Assembly: GCA_003445855.1 (NCBI GenBank)
Contig: DMCG01000241.1
Coordinates: 4,836-26,928, forward strand
Source of the DNA: Spartobacteria bacterium
GTDB taxonomy: Bacteria > Verrucomicrobiota > Verrucomicrobiia > Chthoniobacterales > UBA10450
DNA length: 22,093 nucleotides
Direction of reading: 5' to 3'
Shown: positions 14,249-22,035 of the stretch, piece after piece
Position numbering within the stretch: position 1 is the stretch's first letter
Layout of the letters: each line of letters begins with the position of its first letter
Made by a program: the position numbers and the translations under genes
The notes under the pieces: model-generated
Told to the model about the DNA's origin: nothing
The model's database searches: none
The model's input: the letters and a program-made list of their open reading frames with translations, nothing else

Positions 14249-16045
14249 TCATTGCGCTTTAAGCACTTCGATAAATGCTTCCTGCGGAATATTGATCTTG
14301 CCGATGCTTTTCATGCGTTTCTTTCCTTCTTTTTGTTTCTCCAGCAATTTCCGCTTCCGCGTGATATCGCCGCCGTAGCATTTCGCGGTCACGTTTTTTC
14401 GCAAGGCGGAAACGCTTTCCCGCGCAATAATTTTTCCACCGATTGCCGCCTGAATCGCGACCTGGTAGAGCTGACGCGGAATTACTTCCTTTAACTTCGC
14501 CGCAAGCTGACGTCCCCTCGCCTCCGCACGGTCCTTGTGCACAATCGTTGAGAATGCGTCGACCGGTTCGCCATTCACGAGCAGATCGAGCTTCACCAGC
14601 TTCGCCGCGCGGTAACCGGAGTGCTCGTAGTCCATCGAGCCATAGCCGCGCGTGATCGATTTAATCTTGTCGTTAAAGTCGACCAGAATCTCGTTCAGCG
14701 GCAGTTCGCAATGCAACATTACGCGGCGCGCATCGAGCGTCTCGGTGTGGTCCATTTGTCCGCGCTTTTCCAAAATGAGCTGGAGGATGTCGCCAATGTT
14801 TTCGTTCGGACAGAGCACGTACGCTTTCATAATCGGCTCACGAATTTCTTCGATCAGGCTCGGGTCCGGCAAATGCGCGGGATTGTCGATCAACAAAATT
14901 TCACCGCGCGTCGTCTCGATCTCGTAAACCACGCTCGGACTCGTCGCGATGATGTCCATGTTGTACTCGCGACGCAATCGCTCCTGTATGATCTCCATGT
15001 GCAACAGCCCGAGAAAGCCGCAGCGGAATCCAAAACCGAGCGCGACCGAACTTTCCGGCGTGTAAATAAATGCCGAGTCGTTCAAGCGCAGTTTCGCGAT
15101 CGCTGTTTTCAAATGCTCGAAGTCGCCGGTGTTGATCGGATAAATTCCGCTGAACACCATTGGATGAATTTCCTGAAAACCCGGCAACGGTTCGCGGGCC
15201 GGATTGCGCTGATCGGTGATCGTGTCGCCGATCTTAATGTCGGCGGTGCTCTTGATGTTCGCGATAAAATAACCGACGTCGCCCGCGCTTAGCCCCGGCT
15301 GCACAAACATCTTTGGCGTGAACACGCCCACTTCCTTGATTTCATAGTGCGCGTCGTTGCTCATCAATTTGATCGCGTGATTTGCCTCCATTGTTCCGGA
15401 AACGACGCGGACGTAACCGACGACGCCACGGTAAACGTCAAACACCGAGTCGAACACCAGCGCGCGCAATGTTTCGTCCGCCGGTGTTTCTGGCGCCGGA
15501 ATGCGGTGCACGATCGCTTCGAGAATTTCATCAATACCGATTCCCATTTTCGCGCTCGCATCGATGGCTTCCTCGGCCGGGATGGCGAGGATTTCTTCCA
15601 ATTGTCGATGTACGCCGGGCACATCCGCGTTCGGCAGATCGATCTTGTTGATGATCGGCACAATTGTGAGGCCTTGTTTGTGCGCCAGATGAACGTTAGC
15701 CACGGTTTGCGCTTCAACTCCCTGCGCTGCATCGACAACCAAAAGCGCGCCTTCGCACGCCGCGAGCGATCGTGACACTTCGTAGGCAAAATCGACATGT
15801 CCCGGTGTATCGAGCAGATTCAGCCGATAGCTTTCACCGGATTTCGCGTGATACTTCATCGTCACCGGATGCGCTTTGATGGTGATGCCACGCTCGCGCT
15901 CGAGGTCCATCGAATCGAGCAACTGGTCCTGCTTATCGCGCTCGTGAATCGTGCCCGTGCGCTCGAGCAAGCGATCCGACAAAGTTGTCTTACCGTGGTC
16001 GATGTGCGCGATGATGCAGAAATTTCTCGTCCTCTCGACTGCCAT
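14249..16045 (-). CDS. lepA: Elongation factor 4 (LepA), ribosome back-translocating GTPase
   Basis: LepA is a translational GTPase that acts on stalled or initiating ribosomes. From ATG at 16045 the protein is 598 residues (E. coli 599) and begins MAVERTRNFCIIAHIDHGKTT. The G motifs are AHIDHGKT (13-20), RGIT (about 52-55), DTPGH (about 78-82), NKID (about 132-135) and SAK. The LepA-specific C-terminal domain is present near the end (AKCYGGDITRKRKLLEKQKEGKKRMK). An upstream in-frame start would add 13 residues (MTCPARTRIVALL) before the conserved N-terminus and is unlikely. It is first in the block lepA-lepB, a pairing also seen in E. coli, but here 159 bp with a palindromic element and a heptamer repeat intervene. 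Confidence 0.97.
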   Translation of the reverse strand: MAVERTRNFCIIAHIDHGKTTLSDRLLERTGTIHERDKQDQLLDSMDLERERGITIKAHPVTMKYHAKSGESYRLNLLDTPGHVDFAYEVSRSLAACEGALLVVDAAQGVEAQTVANVHLAHKQGLTIVPIINKIDLPNADVPGVHRQLEEILAIPAEEAIDASAKMGIGIDEILEAIVHRIPAPETPADETLRALVFDSVFDVYRGVVGYVRVVSGTMEANHAIKLMSNDAHYEIKEVGVFTPKMFVQPGLSAGDVGYFIANIKSTADIKIGDTITDQRNPAREPLPGFQEIHPMVFSGIYPINTGDFEHLKTAIAKLRLNDSAFIYTPESSVALGFGFRCGFLGLLHMEIIQERLRREYNMDIIATSPSVVYEIETTRGEILLIDNPAHLPDPSLIEEIREPIMKAYVLCPNENIGDILQLILEKRGQMDHTETLDARRVMLHCELPLNEILVDFNDKIKSITRGYGSMDYEHSGYRAAKLVKLDLLVNGEPVDAFSTIVHKDRAEARGRQLAAKLKEVIPRQLYQVAIQAAIGGKIIARESVSALRKNVTAKCYGGDITRKRKLLEKQKEGKKRMKSIGKINIPQEAFIEVLKAQ

Positions 16046-16223
16046 GAGAAGCGCCACTATGCGGGTGCGCGCTGGGCAGGTCAATCGATAGGCCCTTCGT
16101 TTCCCTCAACTCGGCATTGTCGTTCTCGTTTCCGTCTGCTACCAGTCCCGGGCTGGGGGCGGCGGTTGTTCTGGGGCTGCGGATTTGTCGCTCGCAAAAC
16201 GTCCGGTAATCGATGTTTAAGCA

Positions 16224-17771
16224 ATGATGCACGGTAATCTGGCGAGCGAAAAGGCAGGCGCGTTTTGGAAGAAGATCCTGCTTGCCTCAAGCATCACGTT
16301 TTTTTTCCTGCTGCTCTTGTTCGGCGTATTTGCTCGTGCGATGACGCGGGAACTAAACCGCGATGAAGGACAATTTATCGCGGCGGGCGCTCTGCTCGCC
16401 CGGCATGGCTATTTGCCCTATCAGGACTATCCCTATTTCCATCTGCCAAACCTGGCCCTTGTTTTCGCCGCGCTTTTCACCAAGTGTGATCGCCTTCTTC
16501 TAGCTGGACGTTGTTTCAACGTCGCGTGCGCGTGGCTCGCGCTCCTCCTGGTTTTTTGTCTTACCGTCAACGCTTTCCGAAAACTTGAGTCGCCGCGCTG
16601 GATAATCGCGGGCCTCGCTACGCTCACGTTGTTTGCAAATCGGCTTTTCCGTTTCACGTCCGGACGCGCCTGGAATCACGATCTGCCGGTTCTTGCCAGC
16701 CTGGCTGCGCTCGCCGCGCTTCTCCTCTCTAACCGAAAAAGATGGCGCCGATTCTGGCTCTGTTTGGCCGGGCTTTTCCTCGGAGTGGCCATTGGGACCC
16801 GATTGAGCTTTGCTCCGTTAGTTGCGCCCTTTGCGTTTTTTATTGTCTACGAACGGGCGTCTCGCAAGCAGCGCCTCTGCGATCTGGCTTTGTTCTCGGC
16901 CACGCTTTTCCTTGCTCTCTTACCAACATGGATTCTCTGGGCGCGCGCACCAACCCAGTTCGTCTTCGACAATTTCGTTTACAACGGCAAGCTCAACCGC
17001 CTTTACGAATCGAGCATCGGCACGCACAGCGTCTGGTTATCTCGGCGGTTGGCCTTTCCATTCGAACTCCTGAAATTCCCGCAGAACTGTATTCTCATCC
17101 TCGCGTTCATCTATCTCGCGATCTGGCTGCCGGCGCGCGGGGGCTGGAAGATTTTATTGGCGGACCGGTCGCTGGGACCGATCGCGCTCTCTCTTCCTTT
17201 CCTTTTGGTCGGCGCCATGGCGCCCTCCCCATCTTATAAACAATATTATTACGCGCTCGTTCCGTTTCTTTTGCTCGGCGTCGTCTTTGGACTCGCCCGC
17301 GCCTGGCTCACCATCTATGGCCGTCGTGCGCGCGTCGTCGCCGGCCTTCTGGCCGCGGCCAGCGTAATCAACCTCGTAATTGATCTGCCGTTAGTGGAGG
17401 ATTTCGCTTCGCCGCAACGGTGGACACCCTTGCGGGTCCACGAGATTGGTCGAAATCTGCGCGCGCTGACAAACGGCGAAATTTTAACTCTCGTGCCGAT
17501 TTTTCCCCTCGAAGGTAATGCGCCGATCTACAAAGCGTTTGCGACTGGACCGTTCGCCTGGCGCGTCGCGCCCTTCATTCCTGAACAGTTGCAAGCCGTT
17601 GTTGGGATCGTGGATGCCGCACATCTGGAAACCTATCTGGCGGCAGCGCCACCCGCGGCAATCCTCACCGGAGGCGAGACGAGCGTTCTCGAGCAACCGT
17701 TAAACGATTACGCGCGGAAACACCGCTATCGACTCCGCCGCGTTTCGGACCTTTATCTTTGGGTCCGATGA
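16224..17771 (+). CDS. GT39/ArnT-like polytopic membrane glycosyltransferase
   Basis: The 515-residue protein has about ten or more hydrophobic segments. After the first (about 17-37) comes TRELNRDEGQFI, with Asp47-Glu48 in the position of the catalytic Asp of GT-C glycosyltransferases (PMT/ArnT superfamily), then YLPYQDYPYFHLPN, as expected for the first periplasmic loop. Such enzymes transfer sugars from polyprenyl-phosphate donors to protein, lipid A or glycans on the periplasmic side; neither donor nor acceptor can be told. The C-terminal 120 residues are soluble and probably periplasmic. Two ATG codons in tandem (16224, 16227) are possible starts. It is divergent from lepA across 178 bp, in which I see no clear promoter or gene. 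Confidence 0.75.
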   Translation: MMHGNLASEKAGAFWKKILLASSITFFFLLLLFGVFARAMTRELNRDEGQFIAAGALLARHGYLPYQDYPYFHLPNLALVFAALFTKCDRLLLAGRCFNVACAWLALLLVFCLTVNAFRKLESPRWIIAGLATLTLFANRLFRFTSGRAWNHDLPVLASLAALAALLLSNRKRWRRFWLCLAGLFLGVAIGTRLSFAPLVAPFAFFIVYERASRKQRLCDLALFSATLFLALLPTWILWARAPTQFVFDNFVYNGKLNRLYESSIGTHSVWLSRRLAFPFELLKFPQNCILILAFIYLAIWLPARGGWKILLADRSLGPIALSLPFLLVGAMAPSPSYKQYYYALVPFLLLGVVFGLARAWLTIYGRRARVVAGLLAAASVINLVIDLPLVEDFASPQRWTPLRVHEIGRNLRALTNGEILTLVPIFPLEGNAPIYKAFATGPFAWRVAPFIPEQLQAVVGIVDAAHLETYLAAAPPAAILTGGETSVLEQPLNDYARKHRYRLRRVSDLYLWVR

Positions 17772-17838
17772 CGACGATCGAAAACGAAATGGCAAACCGG
17801 AATTGCTCTGCGATTCGGCGACTGCTAGGAGATTGGGA

Positions 17839-17907
17839 ATGGCCAGGTTAACTGTTGCTGTGGATCCGGGACAAACGGCCACCCACAAGGGGAACCCCTG
17901 CGCCTAA
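17839..17907 (+). CDS. Candidate 22-residue small ORF
   Basis: In the gap between the GT39-like gene and the FHA gene, GGAG (17827-17830) stands eight bases before an ATG at 17839 that opens 22 codons reading MARLTVAVDPGQTATHKGNP and ending at TAA. A Shine-Dalgarno site is rare in this window, which is the only reason to list it. I know no family with this sequence. AGGGGAACCCCT within its end is a small palindrome that could equally be regulatory. Confidence 0.2.
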   Translation: MARLTVAVDPGQTATHKGNPCA

Positions 17908-17911
17908 CTTA

Positions 17912-17941
17912 TTGCGTTGCGTCGAGACCACTGTCTAATAT
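17912..17941 (+). promoter_or_regulatory. Promoter for the FHA gene
   Basis: TTGCGT (17912-17917) and TAATAT (17936-17941) with an 18-base spacer. The -10 ends seven bases before the ATG at 17949, the same distance as at 8388, so this mRNA should also be leaderless. Confidence 0.4.
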
Positions 17942-17948
17942 TAATCCC

Positions 17949-18440
17949 ATGCCGAAGCTGATTATTAGCGGAACTGCGCACGAGCTTACCGAAGAACTGA
18001 TCACGATCGGTCGCGCGCCCGACAACGCGATCGTGATCGATGATCCCTCGGTCTCGAGCCGTCACGCGCAATTGGAACTGAGCGGCGAAACTTATCGGCT
18101 TAAAGATCTCGAATCGACCAACGGCACCCGCGTCAACGGCATTCCCGTCACGGAAACGGTGTTGCGTTTCGACGACCGAATCCGTTTCGGAGGGGTCGAA
18201 GCGCGTTTCGAGCCGGACACGCGCGGCTCGCAGCCCCTGCCGCAGCCCGAGAAAATTGAAGCGAAACCGGCCGAGTCTAGCGCGGTCCCTGTCGATTTTA
18301 CAAACGCCTCTCCATTCCCGCGCCGGAACCGAGAGCACGATCCGCTTCGCGCTGCCATTTTTGTCGCCGCCGGCGTTGCCTTGCTCGCTTTCCTCGGCAG
18401 CATGATCGCGGTGCTGATGATGAGCGCGCCGGCGCTCTGA
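17949..18440 (+). CDS. FHA-domain membrane protein
   Basis: The N-terminal 90 residues form a forkhead-associated domain, which binds phosphothreonine peptides. Conserved residues are present: Gly21-Arg22, Ser36-Ser37-Arg38-His39, and STNGTRVNG (56-64) with Asn58. A proline-rich, charged linker (about 92-134) leads to one C-terminal membrane helix (about 135-158, AAIFVAAGVALLAFLGSMIAVLM). The FHA domain should lie in the cytoplasm, tethered by its tail. A Ser/Thr kinase partner is expected but none is in the window. The gene has its own promoter-like sequence and no ribosome binding site. A palindromic element starts directly behind its stop. Confidence 0.85.
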   Translation: MPKLIISGTAHELTEELITIGRAPDNAIVIDDPSVSSRHAQLELSGETYRLKDLESTNGTRVNGIPVTETVLRFDDRIRFGGVEARFEPDTRGSQPLPQPEKIEAKPAESSAVPVDFTNASPFPRRNREHDPLRAAIFVAAGVALLAFLGSMIAVLMMSAPAL

Positions 18441-18441
18441 T

Positions 18442-18498
18442 TGTAGCGGCGGTCTATGACCGTCGCACTAGTTTCGGCGCTCATAGAGCGCCGCTACA
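18442..18498. repeat. Paired-hairpin GTAG element after the FHA gene
   Basis: Perfect outer arms TGTAGCGGCG (18442-18451) and CGCCGCTACA (18489-18498) enclose a GCGGTC-TAT-GACCGT hairpin and a GGCGCTC-ATA-GAGCGCC hairpin. It is homologous over most of its length to the reverse complement of the element at 6796-6851, and its left arm matches 22036-22058. Confidence 0.85.
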
Positions 18499-18602
18499 GA
18501 AATGTCGATCCAGATCTCGATACTCGAAATGACAAGCGCGCAAATTAATGAAACATGTCTCGACCCATTCGCCTTCGCTCAGGGGAAGACAAATCGTTCG
18601 AC

Positions 18603-19295
18603 ATGACAACGCAAAACAAGCGCCTTCTTCTTTTCGACATTGATGGCACCCTCATCCATTCGGGCGGCGCAGGCGTGCACGCGCTCAAATTGACGCTGGC
18701 GGAGCGCTTCGACATTGCAGACGATCTGCACGACATCGAAATTGCGGGCATGACGGATTCCGGCATCGTCGCCAGCATCTTGCAGAAGCATAAGATTTCG
18801 GCGACGAACGAAAACATTACCGCGTTTCTCGACAGCTACGTCCATTTTCTCTCGCTTGAGCTGCCGCGCCGCAAAGGAAAACTGCTTCCCGGCGTGCTCG
18901 AGTTGCTGCAGAAGCTGAAATCGCGTCCGCATCTCGTGCTCGCGCTTCTCACCGGAAATGTCTCGCGCGGCGCGCAACTAAAACTCGAACACTACGGCGT
19001 CTGGCATTTTTTCGAATTCGGAGCGTTTGCCGACGATCATCACGATCGCAACGAACTTGGTCCCTTCGCTCGCTCGCGCGCAAAGGAAAAACATGGTCGC
19101 GAATTCTCCGCCGCCGAAATCGACGTGATCGGCGATACGCCGCGCGATATCGCCTGCGGCAAAGCCTTTGGCGCGCGCACCATTGCCGTGGCCACCGGCG
19201 CCTGGCGTCGCGAGCAGCTCGCGGAACATCAGCCAGATTTTTTGATCGACGATCTTTCGGATGTCGACCGCATAATCGATACGCTCGGATGGTGA
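18603..19295 (+). CDS. HAD family hydrolase, phosphoglycolate-phosphatase-like
   Basis: The protein has the HAD catalytic motifs: nucleophile Asp12 and acid Asp14 in FDIDGTL, Thr117 in LLTGN, Lys127, and Asp178/Asp182 in IGDTPRD. An alpha-helical C1 cap lies between motifs I and II. Such enzymes remove phosphate from small metabolites; the cap type resembles Gph/beta-phosphoglucomutase relatives, but the substrate is open. I start at ATG 18603 (230 residues), where the core begins. An in-frame ATG at 18555 would add 16 polar residues and cannot be excluded. The 54 bases before that hold one degenerate decamer (TGTCGATCCA at 18503). The STAS gene follows 23 bp downstream, so the two are probably one operon. 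Confidence 0.85.
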   Translation: MTTQNKRLLLFDIDGTLIHSGGAGVHALKLTLAERFDIADDLHDIEIAGMTDSGIVASILQKHKISATNENITAFLDSYVHFLSLELPRRKGKLLPGVLELLQKLKSRPHLVLALLTGNVSRGAQLKLEHYGVWHFFEFGAFADDHHDRNELGPFARSRAKEKHGREFSAAEIDVIGDTPRDIACGKAFGARTIAVATGAWRREQLAEHQPDFLIDDLSDVDRIIDTLGW

Positions 19296-19318
19296 CCGAT
19301 TGACGATTGGGAAGGTGA

Positions 19319-19669
19319 ATGAACAAAACTGAGCCAGCTGCCTGCCCGATGCCGCGTGAAGATCAACCCAATGTTCTGCCGCTTGAAGGCGAAATCGATC
19401 TTCACATTTCGTCCAACGTTACAGCGTCACTCAACATGATGATCGAGAAAAAACCAAAACAGGTGATTGTCGATCTTGCGCGCGTGACCTACATCGATAG
19501 CTCAGGCATCGCCGCCTTGATCGAAGCCATGCAGAATGTCCAGGAATACGGCGGCAAGTTCGCGCTCACCAGTTTGCAGGAACCGGTGCGCACCATCTTC
19601 GAAATCGCGCGGCTGGATCAGGTATTCGGGATTTTTCCCGATGTTAACGCGGCGCTCGCCGCTGCCTGA
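19319..19669 (+). CDS. STAS-domain anti-anti-sigma factor
   Basis: The 116-residue protein is a single STAS domain like SpoIIAA/RsbV. PLEGEIDLHISSNV (21-34) and VIVDLARVTYIDSSGIAALI (49-68) are the family's conserved strands; Ser61 in DSSG is the expected phosphorylation site for an anti-sigma kinase. Unphosphorylated STAS proteins bind the anti-sigma factor and free the sigma factor, in general-stress or morphogenetic switches. No anti-sigma kinase, PP2C phosphatase or sigma factor is encoded nearby. A good ribosome binding site (GGAAGG, about four bases before the ATG) is present. The last 52 bases overlap the 3' end of the convergent glycosyltransferase gene. Confidence 0.9.
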   Translation: MNKTEPAACPMPREDQPNVLPLEGEIDLHISSNVTASLNMMIEKKPKQVIVDLARVTYIDSSGIAALIEAMQNVQEYGGKFALTSLQEPVRTIFEIARLDQVFGIFPDVNAALAAA

Positions 19670-20754
19670 ACCAAAATCTGCAATGTTTGCGCGACATTCT
19701 TCGAAATGTCGAATTGCGACGCGCGCCCGATGATTGTCGATCTTGCGGCACGTCTTCGCGTTTCGTCCGACCAAAACTTCAGTGCGCCACACAATGCCGC
19801 GCCATTGTCCGATAGATCGATAATCGATCCATGAACGCCGTCCTCGATGATTTCGCTGAAACCGTTGGCGCGCGTCGTGATCACGGGAATCCCTGAGGCG
19901 AGCGCCTCCAGGCAGGCATTCGAAAACGGGTCGTAAATCGTCGGCAGGAGAAAAATGTCCGCGGCCGCATAAAGCTGCGCAAGATCGACAACTGTCCCTA
20001 GAAATTGAGCGCGAGCTGACTTGTAACGCCGCCGGTTGCCGCGACCCGCCACAAACAAACGCATTTTCGGATCGTTACCTGCTTCGACCGCCTCAATCGC
20101 AAAACTCAATCCCTTTCGTTCCCAGCCCGAACCAACAAAAAGCACGGCGATTTCGTCCGGCGCCAGCCCAAGCGCGGCGCGGCCTTGCTCGCGCTTCGCT
20201 ATTGCTTCGCGAAATTCGGCAATAGGAACGCCGTTAGGAACGATGTCGATCTTGTCCGAGGGATATCCGTAAAGATCGACAATTTCATTTTGGACCATTC
20301 GCGAATTGACGATGACGCGTCCCGCGCCCCGTTCCGCGAGAAGCGATTTTTCGAGACGCAAAATGTCGTCGTGTTTGCGATTGAAGCGGCGGAAAAACTT
20401 CCCGACTGGCGTCGCGAATTTTTCCCGGCGCTCCAGCCAGGCGCGATGCACGCCATCGCCGGCGCGATATACATCGCAGCGCCAAACGCGCTCGAGGCTC
20501 ATCAAAACATCGCAGCGAACTTGCGGCCGCAGTTCTTCCACCTCGTCGGCGAATGTAATTGTCGATCCGGAATGCAGGCGCGTGATCGCTCCGAAAGTCC
20601 ACGCGTCTCGCGGCCAATCATTCGTCGCAAGAAGGTGCACGTTATGTCCCGCATCGACAACTCCGCGGCCGAGCCGTTTCAGATAAGCTTCCGCGCCGCC
20701 ACTGGCGGAATATCCGCGGCGGACAAAACCGATGGTGAGCTTTTGCGGCGACAT
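19618..20754 (-). CDS. GT4 glycosyltransferase, WaaG-like
   Basis: The 378-residue protein is a GT-B retaining glycosyltransferase of family 4. Visible are the N-terminal GGAEAYLKRLGRGV (19-32), a CDVYRAGDGVHRAWLERR block that is typical of WaaG (the LPS core glucosyltransferase), NGVPIAEF, VGSGWERKGL (donor-site start), and DPFSNACLEALASGIPVITT with the E-x7-E donor-binding pattern. A role in lipopolysaccharide or another surface glycan is inferred from the WaaG-like block. It is divergent from another GT4 gene, with 54 bp between the starts. The C-terminal tail (SAALTSGKIPNT) is encoded antisense to the STAS gene; a read-through past an ancestral stop is possible. Five AAGATCGACA copies lie in this gene, including a close inverted pair. 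Confidence 0.88.
   Translation of the reverse strand: MSPQKLTIGFVRRGYSASGGAEAYLKRLGRGVVDAGHNVHLLATNDWPRDAWTFGAITRLHSGSTITFADEVEELRPQVRCDVLMSLERVWRCDVYRAGDGVHRAWLERREKFATPVGKFFRRFNRKHDDILRLEKSLLAERGAGRVIVNSRMVQNEIVDLYGYPSDKIDIVPNGVPIAEFREAIAKREQGRAALGLAPDEIAVLFVGSGWERKGLSFAIEAVEAGNDPKMRLFVAGRGNRRRYKSARAQFLGTVVDLAQLYAAADIFLLPTIYDPFSNACLEALASGIPVITTRANGFSEIIEDGVHGSIIDLSDNGAALCGALKFWSDETRRRAARSTIIGRASQFDISKNVAQTLQILVQAAASAALTSGKIPNT
20244..20281. repeat. Inverted pair of AAGATCGACA decamers
   Basis: TGTCGATCTT (20244-20253) and AAGATCGACA (20272-20281) are exact inverted copies 18 bases apart within the coding sequence of the WaaG-like gene. They could form a ten-base stem. In the protein they encode KID and VDL in different frames, so the pairing is not a codon-use effect. 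Confidence 0.7.
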
Positions 20755-20770
20755 CTCAATGAGTTACAAC

Positions 20771-20799
20771 TTTACTTGCTGACGTTCGGTCAGGATAAT
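20771..20799 (+). promoter_or_regulatory. Promoter for the 20809 glycosyltransferase
   Basis: TTTACT (20771-20776) and GATAAT (20794-20799) have a 17-base spacer; the -10 matches five of six positions. It ends nine bases before the ATG at 20809, leaving at most a leader of a few bases. It lies in the 54-bp gap shared with the divergent WaaG-like gene. Confidence 0.4.
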
Positions 20800-20808
20800 T
20801 GTAGTCCC

Positions 20809-22032
20809 ATGCCTGGTGAAACTTTAAATGCTCCTCCGCCGCTGCGTTCCGCCTCGCCAGCCGCGCGAGTATTGCCGAAGCATTTGCTCTACTCGATCTT
20901 CGCCCGCATCGGCGGTTCCGGGCTGGACACGGACGCCTTCGAGGCCTTGCGCGCGTCTTACCGCAGCGGATTTCTCGGAAAAGCAATCGCCTATGATAAT
21001 CGGCAGAAAGAAATCCCAGCACGCTTCATCCATTCGTTGCGCTGGCACCCAGTCCGTCTCATCTCGTTTCTCGACCGGCCTTATTATTATGGGGCGAAGA
21101 AGAAATACGTTGATTGGATCGCGTCGCGGCATTTGGCGACCGGACGGTACGATTTATTTCACAGCTGGTCGGGCGACTGTTTGCTGTCGCTGCGGGTAGC
21201 AAAAAAACATCGGATCCCATCGATTGTCGAGATTCCAACCTGGCATCGCGATCGCGGGAAAGTCAAAGCGGACGAACCGGCCGCCGCGGGATCGACAAGC
21301 AATGCATGGTGGTTCCGGAAAGGGAAATCGGGATTGCTGCTCGAGCGCAAGCGCTTCATCGAAGAATACAAACTGGCGGATCTCCTGGTCGTGTTATCGG
21401 AAATGGCAGCGGAGACTTTTCGGGTGCAAGGTTTCCCGGAAGAAAAATTATTTTATCTGCCGCGCGGCGTGGATGTAGAGCGCTTTAGGCCCGGACAACG
21501 CCCGGCAAAGTTTCGGGCGATTTTTTCCGGCGCATTAATCGAACGCAAAGGCATTCACCATTTGCTCGAAGCCTGGCATCGCCTAAATCTGCAAGACGCT
21601 GAGCTCTGGCTTGTCGGTTCTGTGCACGAGGAAGCGCGGCCTTATCTCAAAAAATTCTGGCGCGACACCATCCGCACCGTCGGGTTTGTGCGCGATCCGG
21701 AGAGTTATCTCAGCCAAAGCACGGTGCACGTTTTTCCTTCGCAATGGGAGGGGAGCGCCAAAGTGACGTATGAAGCCGCGGCCTGCGGTTTGCCGCAAAT
21801 CACAACTCGGGAAGCGGGAGATGTCGTGCGCGATCAGGTCGAGGGAATCATTGTCCGGCCTGGAAATGTCGATGCCATCGCGGCCGCACTGGAATATTTT
21901 TATCGACATCCTGAAATGGTTGAGCGGATGGGCAGCGCGGCGCGGCGACGGGTGGTTGAAAATTTCACCTGGGACCATTTCCGCATGCGATTGCTCGATG
22001 CTTACGAAATCGCGATGCGAATGGTGCGATGA
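20809..22032 (+). CDS. GT4 glycosyltransferase
   Basis: From ATG at 20809 the protein is 407 residues. The C-terminal half is a clear GT4 donor-binding domain: YLPRGVDVERF, then FSGALIERKGIHHLLEAW (about 239-256), LWLVGS, and QWEGSAKVTYEAAACGLPQITT (about 312-333) with the E-x7-E pair. The N-terminal half includes YDLFHSWSGDCLLSLRVAKKHRIPSIVEIPTWHRDRGK, the acceptor-side domain. The acceptor is unknown; with the divergent WaaG-like gene it probably works on a surface polysaccharide. The reading frame remains open 208 codons upstream, but that stretch is antisense to the WaaG-like gene and lacks GT features. An AGGAT thirteen bases before the ATG is too far to be a good ribosome binding site. 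Confidence 0.88.
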   Translation: MPGETLNAPPPLRSASPAARVLPKHLLYSIFARIGGSGLDTDAFEALRASYRSGFLGKAIAYDNRQKEIPARFIHSLRWHPVRLISFLDRPYYYGAKKKYVDWIASRHLATGRYDLFHSWSGDCLLSLRVAKKHRIPSIVEIPTWHRDRGKVKADEPAAAGSTSNAWWFRKGKSGLLLERKRFIEEYKLADLLVVLSEMAAETFRVQGFPEEKLFYLPRGVDVERFRPGQRPAKFRAIFSGALIERKGIHHLLEAWHRLNLQDAELWLVGSVHEEARPYLKKFWRDTIRTVGFVRDPESYLSQSTVHVFPSQWEGSAKVTYEAAACGLPQITTREAGDVVRDQVEGIIVRPGNVDAIAAALEYFYRHPEMVERMGSAARRRVVENFTWDHFRMRLLDAYEIAMRMVR

Positions 22033-22035
22033 TCT

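Noticed and set aside
17889..17900. AGGGG-AA-CCCCT palindrome as a terminator
   Set aside because: It has only a two-base loop and no T-run behind it, so intrinsic termination is unlikely.
20185..20808. Open frame upstream of the 20809 glycosyltransferase, which would give a 615-residue fusion
   Set aside because: The extra 208 codons are antisense to the WaaG-like gene and carry no GT features, and a promoter lies in between.
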